This document shows, piece by piece, positions 1 to 5,012 of a stretch of 5,768 nucleotides of DNA. The translations under genes were made by a program, and so were the position numbers. The stretch covers positions 1 through 5,768 of the forward strand of contig JAQVUQ010000188.1 of the NCBI GenBank assembly GCA_028699365.1. The letters are read 5' to 3'. The notes under the pieces are model-generated. The model was given only the letters and a program-made list of their open reading frames with translations, had not been told where the DNA came from and searched no databases. The stretch's first letter is position 1; each line of letters starts with the position of its first letter. This DNA is from a bacterium (GTDB lineage: Bacteria; UBP13; UBA5359).

Positions 1-27
1 TAATGTGACAAGAGAGGAGAAAAAGAA

Positions 28-441
28 ATGCCTTTATTGTCTAACACAAAGACCTCTTTGGGGAAAGCAGAGCAAGTATTGGCCTTTTTGTTTGGGCTGG
101 GCTTTATTCTGGGATTCCTGTTGACTCCATTGGGAGTCGAGACTCGTATGAATGAATTACGGACTCCGGTGTTTGCGGTGTTCTTTATAACTGTGGGGTT
201 ATTGCTTCCGCTTGCCGGACTGATTTCATTATTCCTTCAAAAACACAAGCTCGCCGCCGCTTTGGCTTTAATTGACGCTACGCTCCTTTTTCTTACTGCT
301 CCTGCCGACCAGGCAAAGTTTTTCTTCACCGCTACGCCTCCGCCTGCTGTTACTGTCGGCGAGTATATTCTGATATTGTTAGGAATTGGATACATACTAT
401 ACGGACAACGGGTATATCTCGAGAGCCGAATAAACAATTGA
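28..441 (+). CDS. small four-helix membrane protein, function unknown
   Basis: A 137-residue hydrophobic protein. The ATG start is supported by an AGGAG Shine-Dalgarno site at 15-19, with an 8-nt gap. Four membrane segments can be read at about residues 15-36, 47-70, 75-92 and 109-127. The loop at 37-46 is short and polar, and the 71-75 loop (QKHK) is basic and would be expected inside the cell. The region 92-107 is rich in Ala, Thr and Pro. No catalytic or binding motif is visible and I do not recognise the family. It has no overlap or close spacing with the VapBC operon downstream, which has its own promoter, so there is no evidence of shared function. Its promoter would lie left of the window. 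The reading frame is very probably real; the role is unknown. Confidence 0.75.
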   Translation: MPLLSNTKTSLGKAEQVLAFLFGLGFILGFLLTPLGVETRMNELRTPVFAVFFITVGLLLPLAGLISLFLQKHKLAAALALIDATLLFLTAPADQAKFFFTATPPPAVTVGEYILILLGIGYILYGQRVYLESRINN

Positions 442-452
442 GGAATTGGGGG

Positions 453-470
453 GGCAGGATGTGTCCTGCC
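453..470 (+). terminator. stem-loop after the membrane protein gene, possible weak terminator
   Basis: A perfect 7-bp GC-rich stem (GGCAGGA / TCCTGCC) closes a TGTG loop, 12 nt after the stop codon of the membrane protein gene. No T-run follows, so it is at best a weak or factor-assisted terminator. It could also simply be an RNA-stabilising hairpin. Confidence 0.35.
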
Positions 471-481
471 GGAGCCTTAAA

Positions 482-510
482 TTGACAGTGCATAAGAATA
501 GGTATACTAT
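482..510 (+). promoter_or_regulatory. promoter of the vapBC operon
   Basis: A consensus -35 box TTGACA is at 482-487. Two overlapping -10 candidates follow: TATACT (503-508, 15-nt spacer) and TACTAT (505-510, 17-nt spacer). The start of transcription would be near 516-518, giving a leader of about 35 nt before the ATG at 552. The perfect -35 and the position just upstream of the antitoxin gene make this a good call, although the exact -10 is ambiguous. Confidence 0.65.
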
Positions 511-524
511 TTATCTATCGATAG
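497..524 (+). promoter_or_regulatory. palindromic operator candidates of vapBC
   Basis: Two inverted repeats sit over the -10 box and the transcription start. One is AATAG-GTATA-CTATT (497-511). The other is a perfect 10-bp palindrome, CTATCGATAG (515-524). A looser outer pair, AGTGC (487-491) and GCACT (524-528), encloses both. AbrB-fold VapB antitoxins are known to bind promoter palindromes and repress their own operon, and these are the natural candidates here. The assignment is inferred from position and symmetry. Confidence 0.45.
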
Positions 525-551
525 CACTAATGGGATACGGAGGCAGGAAGG

Positions 552-761
552 ATGACACAAGTAGCAATATCATCTAAATATCAAATTGTCATACCCAGCG
601 AGATACGCAAACGGCTGAATATCAAGAGCGGCCAGAAGCTGCAGATACTGGTAAAGGATGGAATTATGACTCTTGTGCCGGACCGTTCTCTTGAAAGCCT
701 GAGAGGGTTTGTGCAGGGAATAGATATAAGAGGCTACCGCGAAGAGGAGGACAGACTATGA
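552..761 (+). CDS. vapB: VapB-type antitoxin, AbrB/MazE/SpoVT fold
   Basis: A 69-residue protein. Residues 3-45 match the AbrB/MazE swapped-hairpin DNA-binding domain: the AISSKYQIVIPSEIRKRLNIKSGQKLQI core is typical, with the conserved Q-VIP-E-R-L pattern. The charged tail at 46-69 (ESLRGF..., ending REEEDRL) is the part that in this family wraps around the toxin. A GGAGG site at 539-543 sits 8 nt before the ATG. The stop codon overlaps the start of the PIN toxin gene as ATGA, so the two are translated together. It is expected to neutralise the downstream PIN RNase and to repress the operon with it. Confidence 0.92.
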   Translation: MTQVAISSKYQIVIPSEIRKRLNIKSGQKLQILVKDGIMTLVPDRSLESLRGFVQGIDIRGYREEEDRL

Positions 762-1132
762 TTGTGGTCGATTCCTGCGGCTGGCTGGAGTATTTTTCCA
801 ACGGGTCATTAGCCGATGCATATGCAGAATATTTAATAGATCATTCGGAGATTGTGACCCCCTCTATAATACATTACGAGATATTTAAGGTAATGAAACA
901 GCAGGCAAATGAAGAAGCCGCATTCATGGCAATAGCGCAGATAAACAAAACTAAAATCATCCCGCTCACAGACGATATAGCCCTAATGGCTGCCGATGTC
1001 CACCTACGTCATAGTCTGCCGATGGCTGACGCTATAATATATGCCACAGCCGGATATGCCGGTGCCGATATTGTCACCAGTGACGCCCACTTTGAGAATC
1101 TACCCGGCGTTATATATTTAAAGAAACGTTAG
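758..1132 (+). CDS. vapC: VapC-type toxin, PIN-domain ribonuclease
   Basis: A 124-residue single PIN domain. The four acidic residues expected to bind the catalytic metal are present: D5 (MIVVDSCGW), E41 (HYEIFK), D91 (LPMADAIIYATA) and D109 (TSDAHF). Length is normal for VapC (about 120-140 residues) and the C-terminus ends as usual after the last strand. The toxin has its own Shine-Dalgarno site, GAGGAGG (744-750), 7 nt before ATG, and overlaps the antitoxin stop by 4 nt. VapC enzymes cut RNA, often tRNA or rRNA loops; the target of this one cannot be read from the sequence. No frameshift or missing catalytic residue is seen, so it appears active. Confidence 0.93.
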   Translation: MIVVDSCGWLEYFSNGSLADAYAEYLIDHSEIVTPSIIHYEIFKVMKQQANEEAAFMAIAQINKTKIIPLTDDIALMAADVHLRHSLPMADAIIYATAGYAGADIVTSDAHFENLPGVIYLKKR

Positions 1133-1203
1133 GAAATCTTTGTTATATAATCATTCGTTACATTTGCATCTGATTCTACGTTGCAACTGTTAGTCTTAGT
1201 TAC

Positions 1204-1259
1204 GTTTACCCTACAGAAAAGAATGCTTTCTGTCAAATGCGTAGACCTGACCCACGACC
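1204..1259. repeat. REP-like palindromic element, left copy
   Basis: A hairpin ACAGAAA (1213-1219) / TTTCTGT (1227-1233) is preceded by GTTTACCCT and followed by CAAATGC and then GTAGACCTGACCC. It shares its parts and their order with the cleaner palindrome at 2762-2800 (GTYTACCCY, ACAGAAAA, TTCTGT, GTAGACC), but the right outer arm differs. The GTAG tetranucleotide next to a hairpin recalls REP sequences moved by IS200-like REP-associated transposases; that link is an inference. It lies in the convergent gap between the vapC end and the damaged nucleotidyltransferase gene, and has no T-run to act as a normal terminator. Confidence 0.5.
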
Positions 1260-1280
1260 CACAAATCCCCTGTAAATATA

Positions 1281-1628
1281 TTAACCTTTACCCTCCACAA
1301 TTCCATAAAGTTCTCTAATTTGCAGACATATCGCTTCCAAAGTCATCTTGCCAAAGCCAAGATTTTTCAGGTCCGGAGGATCCTCTATCACTTTCACAAG
1401 AAAGCTCTTGACGTCCTCACGAACTGCCTTTTCAACAGGAATTCTAATTCCAGGGGATACATTACGTAACAACACGTAACAACCGAAAGACATCATTTTT
1501 ATGTTTCTTGACCGTTTTGGTACCCCTATCTCATCCAGAAGAATGGCGCAGGCTGTTCCACCAATGAGAATATATTGCTCCGTGTAATCGCTGAAATATT
1601 CCTTAAATCTTTCTATCCCGTATACCAT
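1281..1628 (-). pseudogene. AbiEii-like nucleotidyltransferase toxin with core deleted and frame restored
   Basis: An open frame of 115 codons, much shorter than a full toxin of this family (well over 200 residues as I recall it). Residues 1-39 match the family N-terminus, including the GGTA nucleotide-site turn (23-26). Residues 56-115 match its C-terminal tail (NVSP, PDLKNLG). The whole centre, including the DxD catalytic pair that should follow the RATKD region, is missing. Residues 40-55 are ancestral coding DNA read out of frame: another frame at 1465-1512 reads VKKHKNDVFRLLRVVT, of which the KKHKNDVFRLL part is the expected family sequence. A 10-bp tandem duplication at 1464-1483 then returns the frame. 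The ATG overlaps the antitoxin gene by 16 nt, with AGAAGG (1635-1640) as its ribosome site. A product may still be made but should have no transferase activity. Confidence 0.85.
1464..1483. repeat. 10-bp tandem duplication inside the toxin remnant
   Basis: ACGTAACAAC occurs twice, directly abutting (1464-1473 and 1474-1483 on the plus strand). With one copy removed, the minus-strand reading is R-L-L-R-N-V-S-P, which continues the family sequence smoothly. With two copies the ancestral frame hits TAA at 1462-1464. The duplication is therefore recent relative to the gene and shifts the frame by +1. Confidence 0.9.
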
Positions 1629-2590
1629 GACTCACCTTCTATCCTTTCCTGAAGGGCTGCTTCCACCCGCTCATCATTCAGTTCCATTAAGGATAATTCC
1701 AGTGAAACAATATCGACATGCCTTTCATCGCTTACGAGCTTAGGATCATACCGCCACAACTCCAGTATTGTGAGTCTTTCATCTGCAATACGATCCCTAT
1801 CCGTTATCATCTCTTGTTCTGTCTTGCAAAACAGTTCCTGAGATAAGGCTCTAACCGGATGTAGCGGAGGATTCACCATTGAAAACAGTGACAGCGCCTC
1901 TAACCCCGCAACCAGACCGTTTTTTACTTCTTCCTGAGTATAGACGATCCTCCCGACTGGGTTTTTCAAATACCGGCGTCCTTCATGATAATAGTCCGGA
2001 TCCCCAATCCTTCGATAGTTCTTGCTTCTTCCGGTTTTTCCTCCTATCTCATAAGTGAGCAATCCAGCCGTATACAAATCATTCAAACTCCTTGAGGCCG
2101 TCATAGCCGATTTATGAATGACCCCAGCCAGGGTTGTTGTATTTAACACAATCTCAGGATGGTACAAAAAGTACAAAAATGCCAATTGTGTCGAAGAAGA
2201 AAAAGTATCAGATGTGTTCGTAGATATATCCACTGTCCTTTTAAAGTCTAATCCTATAAAAGGCAAGAACATCTGTCCATCTTCCACAACAAAAGGAATT
2301 CTGTGTTCAATCAGCGTTTTTCTGCGAAACCGGGTGATTGTCTTGTACAAGAGAACCAGCTCACTGTTTATGGCCTTCCCAATAGCTTTCAAATGCTTTT
2401 TCAAGGTGACGATCCCCGGAGCTTCTTTCAGGACCTCGACAAATAGACAATGCCTACCTAGAATCTCCGTTTCGTAAAACCGGTATTGCTCAAGTAAATA
2501 TAACGGGAGCTTATTCTTCCCATTCCAAAGATTCATCTTGATACTCTCGTCGATACTATCCTTTAAATACTTCTCTAGAGAAGCTTTCAA
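1613..2590 (-). CDS. MarR/AbiEi-like winged-helix antitoxin-repressor of an AbiE-type operon
   Basis: A 325-residue protein starting at a TTG, chosen because AAAGAGGTG (2597-2605) lies 6 nt before it and because the longer TTG start at 2653 falls in the -35 box of the promoter. An N-terminal helical region (about 1-85) is followed by the typical strand FRRKTLIEHRIPFVVEDGQM (residues 88-107). A winged helix at about 134-194 follows (helices around AFLYFLYHP and AMTASRSLNDLYTAGLL). The C-terminal domain carries ALSLFSMVNPP and LELWRYDPKLV...VDIVSLELSL...DERVEAAL, the signature of MarR-named regulators paired with AbiEii-like nucleotidyltransferases. It should bind the repeats over its own promoter and neutralise the partner toxin. 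The partner downstream is destroyed, so it is probably an orphan antitoxin. No lesion is seen in this gene. Confidence 0.85.
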   Translation of the reverse strand: MKASLEKYLKDSIDESIKMNLWNGKNKLPLYLLEQYRFYETEILGRHCLFVEVLKEAPGIVTLKKHLKAIGKAINSELVLLYKTITRFRRKTLIEHRIPFVVEDGQMFLPFIGLDFKRTVDISTNTSDTFSSSTQLAFLYFLYHPEIVLNTTTLAGVIHKSAMTASRSLNDLYTAGLLTYEIGGKTGRSKNYRRIGDPDYYHEGRRYLKNPVGRIVYTQEEVKNGLVAGLEALSLFSMVNPPLHPVRALSQELFCKTEQEMITDRDRIADERLTILELWRYDPKLVSDERHVDIVSLELSLMELNDERVEAALQERIEGESWYTG

Positions 2591-2602
2591 TACCAGCACC
2601 TC

Positions 2603-2670
2603 TTTAATGTAACATGTTTTCTTTAATATAACACTTGTGCTGTTATATTTCAAATATGTGTTGTTATATT
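2603..2670. promoter_or_regulatory. four-half-site operator of the left AbiE-type operon
   Basis: Four copies of an AATATAACA-like half-site cover the promoter: AATGTAACA (2606-2614) and AATATAACA (2625-2633) in one orientation, then TGTTATATT (2641-2649) and TGTTATATT (2662-2670) inverted. The inner pair is a perfect 9-bp inverted repeat with a 7-nt spacer. The two direct spacings are 19 and 21 nt. The second copy overlaps the -10 box and the third overlaps the -35 box. AbiEi antitoxins are known to repress their operon by binding inverted repeats at the promoter; binding by this protein is an inference. Confidence 0.7.
2625..2653 (-). promoter_or_regulatory. promoter of the left AbiE-type operon
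   Basis: On the minus strand, TTGAAA (2653-2648) and TATATT (2630-2625) are separated by exactly 17 nt. Each has one mismatch to consensus. Transcription would start near 2618, about 28 nt before the TTG start codon at 2590, with the ribosome site in between. The fit to the downstream gene start is very good. Confidence 0.8.
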
Positions 2671-3013
2671 GGGGTGACTTATGGAGTTATCAGACTCGTC
2701 GGGACGAGGAGGAGTCTCGAGCATCAGATATATTCTATGCGTAGCGGCCTGGCCATTATATGTCTACCCCACAGAAAATAGTGTGTTCTGTAGGGTAGAC
2801 CCCAAAGCTAAAGCTATCATTCAAACTGGACGGTTATGTTTCCAAGTAGCCCAAGGAACATCTCCCGATATTCTATTCCAACTGGTCTTGCCATATACTA
2901 AACACACACCAATCGTTTGCAATTGATAAATTCGAGGCATGACCCTGGGCCCAGTCGATTTGTAACGGCGGTTGCTCTTTGCAAGCAATGTGATGAGTTT
3001 GCTGCCGACTAAT
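2654..3013. other. intergenic region between the two AbiE-type operons
   Basis: About 360 bp with no convincing gene. It holds the outermost half-site of the left operator (2662-2670), a small hairpin CTCGTC-GG-GACGAG (2695-2708), the long palindrome at 2762-2800, and the short perfect palindrome CTGGGCCCAG (2945-2954). The last lies about 60 nt downstream of the toxin stop at 3014 on the minus strand and could help end transcription, but it has no T-run. A plus-strand open frame from 2681 to 2926 crosses the palindrome and is probably chance. Confidence 0.6.
2762..2800. repeat. long palindromic REP/MITE-like element, right copy
   Basis: Two 15-bp arms, GTCTACCCCACAGAA (2762-2776) and TTCTGTAGGGTAGAC (2786-2800), pair with one mismatch around a 9-nt loop. 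The stretch shares sequence and order of parts with the element at 1204-1246, in the same orientation. No T-run follows on either side, and it lies far from the end of any gene in its orientation, so a mobile palindromic repeat fits better than a terminator. Confidence 0.7.
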
Positions 3014-3838
3014 CTATGCGTTTTCTTCCATTATGAATCTCATTCCATCAGCAAAGCTGCTAAACATCAGGCTCAACTCTTGGCGTTTTTGATACTCCTG
3101 GGTGCTATCGGAGACAACCTCTAAAAGCGTTTCTATTTCACGACTGAAAGGATCGGACAATTCCTTTACAATCGAGATGATCCTAGAGAGCGTTTCCAAC
3201 GAGCATAAGCGTCCAACATCTTTTCCAAGAAGGAAAGGTCCCGCACATTCGTATAACAAGCCATCAGCTAATTCATTATACAGTTCATCAAAAATTCGCT
3301 CTTCTCCTACATACTTAAAATAATTCCTCAGTATAAACGCTACATCCTTTAAATCATCCAGGTGTACCCGTTCCTTAAAAGCAAACAGTTTGAGCACCAG
3401 CAGCGCAGGTATTGATACCACCGAAACCTTCACACTTGATAGCAACTGACACTGTTCAACGTTATCAAAGGCTTCTGCAAAACCGGCTACAGACATATGT
3501 ATACCATCAGGCCAGACAATGATATGATCTTCCTTTTCCAGGCCCCCAAAGGGAATGATATCCACTTTCACACCGGATTTATGGAGAAGACGATGGCTTA
3601 CAGATGTTTCCCTGAAGAAAGTTGTTTCCAGCAATGCTCTCCTCAGGGAAGAATAGTCATTCCAACTATCTATCTTAACAGCAAAATCCCAATCGGTGGT
3701 CGTTCTCTGTGTCAGATTATACTTCCAATCGAACATCAATAGCCGGGCACCTGCACCGATAACAGCCATCGGGATGTTCAGCCTTGCCAACTCTGTGGCC
3801 AGATCAGCCAGAACGCTTTCTTCATTATGACTTATCAT
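3014..3838 (-). CDS. AbiEii-type nucleotidyltransferase toxin (type IV TA system)
   Basis: A 274-residue protein with a DNA-polymerase-beta-like nucleotidyltransferase fold. The nucleotide-site turn is GAGARLL (28-34). The metal-binding pair is D49 and D51 (RTTTDWDFAVKID), and the third acidic residue is D93 (KVDIIPFGG). The helix PALLVLKLFAFKER...DDLKDVAFIL (144-170) carries K150, K155 and D165, matching the later motifs of AbiEii. The rest is helical. I recall this family as COG4849, usually paired with COG4861. Related toxins transfer nucleotides from NTP to RNA, tRNA ends in the MenT case; the substrate here is unknown. The ATG lies inside the antitoxin gene (14-nt overlap) with no clear Shine-Dalgarno site (GCGAGACAAGC before ATG), so translation should depend on ribosomes finishing the antitoxin. 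No lesion is visible. Confidence 0.88.
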   Translation of the reverse strand: MISHNEESVLADLATELARLNIPMAVIGAGARLLMFDWKYNLTQRTTTDWDFAVKIDSWNDYSSLRRALLETTFFRETSVSHRLLHKSGVKVDIIPFGGLEKEDHIIVWPDGIHMSVAGFAEAFDNVEQCQLLSSVKVSVVSIPALLVLKLFAFKERVHLDDLKDVAFILRNYFKYVGEERIFDELYNELADGLLYECAGPFLLGKDVGRLCSLETLSRIISIVKELSDPFSREIETLLEVVSDSTQEYQKRQELSLMFSSFADGMRFIMEENA

Positions 3839-4895
3839 GCTTGTCTCGCATCAACAAGTAATCGTTGTAAATCCGCTCAGCCACACCCCTGATTCGCTCT
3901 CCATTAAGCAGCATCATCTCGGCATGCACCAATAATGGATCGGCAACCGTAATACCATCGATTTCATTATTATTCCAGCCGTTCTGCCGCCCAAAGGCTC
4001 GCAAAAGAGTTACATTACCATCCGGGTCCGGTCGCAGCCTTAACATACTCATTACCCTCGAAGCAGTTTCGGCGATATACAATGTAGCCTTCTCCGGTCT
4101 GATCTCACCGGTAAGCAGAGAGGCTCCAACCTCCCCACCTACAATCACCTTATTGTCAGAATAATCCCTTATCAATGGCAACAAATCCTGTGGCGTCTTT
4201 CCGGCCGATACGCTGTAACGCCCTTGCAACAGCTTGGGACGCAAGCGACTTATGTATCCCTCCTCCCATTTGAACAGCAGATCTTCCTTGTTTATTAAAA
4301 CCTGCTTGTCAGGTCCAGCAAGCCGCAGGTATCCTCTCTCCCTTAAGCTCTCCATTATATCCCCGATATACCCCAGAGATACCCCAGCTTCCTCAGACAG
4401 AGCACGGTGAGTCCAATTAACTGCTACAGGGCGTTTCAACAACAGGAATACCAGCTTAAGTCCGGCAGGTGTGAGCCATTTAGCCCCTCGCTCAACAACA
4501 TTAGTCTCCGGCTTCAGTCCGGTGATAAAGATATAGAAGGATGGTTGCTTCAGAAATATATTGCCGACTGCATCGACAAACTCTACATTACTGCAACGCA
4601 ATTCATTAGCAGCATTTTGGTTAATATAATCCGACAGGAGCAGAAACTTCGGTCCGGCGATAATATTTCCTGCAGTATGAATAATCAACGGCAACGCTTC
4701 TTTTGGTAAACGCGCCTTGGTCCTTACTTCATACTTCGCCTGACCCCATTTGCCAGCCAGAACAATACGTCCGTCGCCAAGGTCATGTTGTTTAGCGGGC
4801 ATATAATCAACGTGCTGCACAATATCCAGGCTTTTCAGTTTCTGCAGGCAAGTCTTTATAATCTTAGTAACGTTTTTTTCACTATTTTTTTGCAT
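3825..4895 (-). CDS. AbiEi-family antitoxin, winged-helix repressor (type IV TA system)
   Basis: A 356-residue protein. The ATG at 4895 is preferred: the open frame continues to a TTG at 4955, but that TTG is the -35 box and the start of transcription lies near 4920. The nearest ribosome site is AGAGGGG (4910-4916), 14 nt from ATG, which is long. The N-terminal domain (about 1-125) has LLSDYINQNAANELRCSNVEFVDAVGNIFL, typical of this family. A winged helix spans about 141-195 (TPAGLKLVFLLL, ALSEEAGVSLGYIGDIMESLRERGYL). It is followed by LFKWEEGYISRLRPKLLQGRY and a C-terminal domain beginning KVIVGGEVGASLLTGEIRPE. I recall it as COG4861, annotated as AbiEi family antitoxin. It should neutralise the nucleotidyltransferase downstream and repress the operon through the promoter repeats. 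Confidence 0.87.
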   Translation of the reverse strand: MQKNSEKNVTKIIKTCLQKLKSLDIVQHVDYMPAKQHDLGDGRIVLAGKWGQAKYEVRTKARLPKEALPLIIHTAGNIIAGPKFLLLSDYINQNAANELRCSNVEFVDAVGNIFLKQPSFYIFITGLKPETNVVERGAKWLTPAGLKLVFLLLKRPVAVNWTHRALSEEAGVSLGYIGDIMESLRERGYLRLAGPDKQVLINKEDLLFKWEEGYISRLRPKLLQGRYSVSAGKTPQDLLPLIRDYSDNKVIVGGEVGASLLTGEIRPEKATLYIAETASRVMSMLRLRPDPDGNVTLLRAFGRQNGWNNNEIDGITVADPLLVHAEMMLLNGERIRGVAERIYNDYLLMRDKHDKS

Positions 4896-4919
4896 GGCTA
4901 TACCGATTGCCCCTCTTTT

Positions 4920-4970
4920 GTTCAAGATTATATCATGTTCATAAAAATTGAACAAGATAGTTTTTTGAAC
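4920..4970. promoter_or_regulatory. symmetric four-half-site operator of the right AbiE-type operon
   Basis: Half-sites GTTCAA (4920-4925), GTTCAT (4937-4942), TTGAAC (4948-4953) and TTGAAC (4965-4970). The first two are 17 nt apart, as are the last two, and both inverted pairs share the same centre (4945). The outer-left and inner-right copies extend to a perfect 8-bp inverted repeat, TTGTTCAA (4918-4925) / TTGAACAA (4948-4955). The sites cover the -35 box and the transcription start and flank the -10. Binding by the AbiEi-like protein is inferred from the known autoregulation of AbiE systems. Confidence 0.7.
4927..4955 (-). promoter_or_regulatory. promoter of the right AbiE-type operon
   Basis: On the minus strand, TTGTTC (4955-4950) and a perfect TATAAT (4932-4927) are separated by exactly 17 nt. 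Transcription would start near 4920, about 25 nt before the ATG at 4895. The -35 TTG is also the first possible start codon of the longest open frame, which is why the upstream start is rejected. Confidence 0.85.
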
Positions 4971-5012
4971 GCCGTAGTACCTTTTTAATACTCTTAAAGC
5001 ATTAAGCGTGCT

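Noticed and set aside
237-437. Minus-strand open frame opposite the membrane protein gene
   Set aside because: It is antisense to a better-supported gene and its sequence has no protein-like features.
2118-2477. Plus-strand 119-codon frame opposite the left antitoxin
   Set aside because: It lies fully inside a gene with recognised domains, has no ribosome site and no plausible family.
1204-2800. The two palindromic elements as ends of a complete insertion sequence
   Set aside because: They are in the same orientation, not inverted; no transposase lies between them and no target duplication was seen.
2681-2926. Plus-strand open frame of 81 codons with GGGGTG (2671-2676) just before its ATG
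   Set aside because: It runs across the 2762-2800 palindrome, has no recognisable domain and no promoter with proper spacing. The GGGGTG gives some doubt, but chance is the better explanation.
2945-2954. CTGGGCCCAG palindrome as terminator of the right AbiE-type operon
   Set aside because: It is a short stem with practically no loop and no T-run; listed only as content of the intergenic region.
3102-3742. Plus-strand frames at 3102-3323 and 3497-3742 opposite the intact toxin
   Set aside because: They are antisense to a nucleotidyltransferase with intact motifs; no independent support.
4407-4988. Plus-strand frames at 4407-4709 and 4785-4988 opposite the right antitoxin and its promoter
   Set aside because: The first is an antisense shadow of the antitoxin; the second also crosses the promoter and operator. 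Neither has a ribosome site or protein-like composition.
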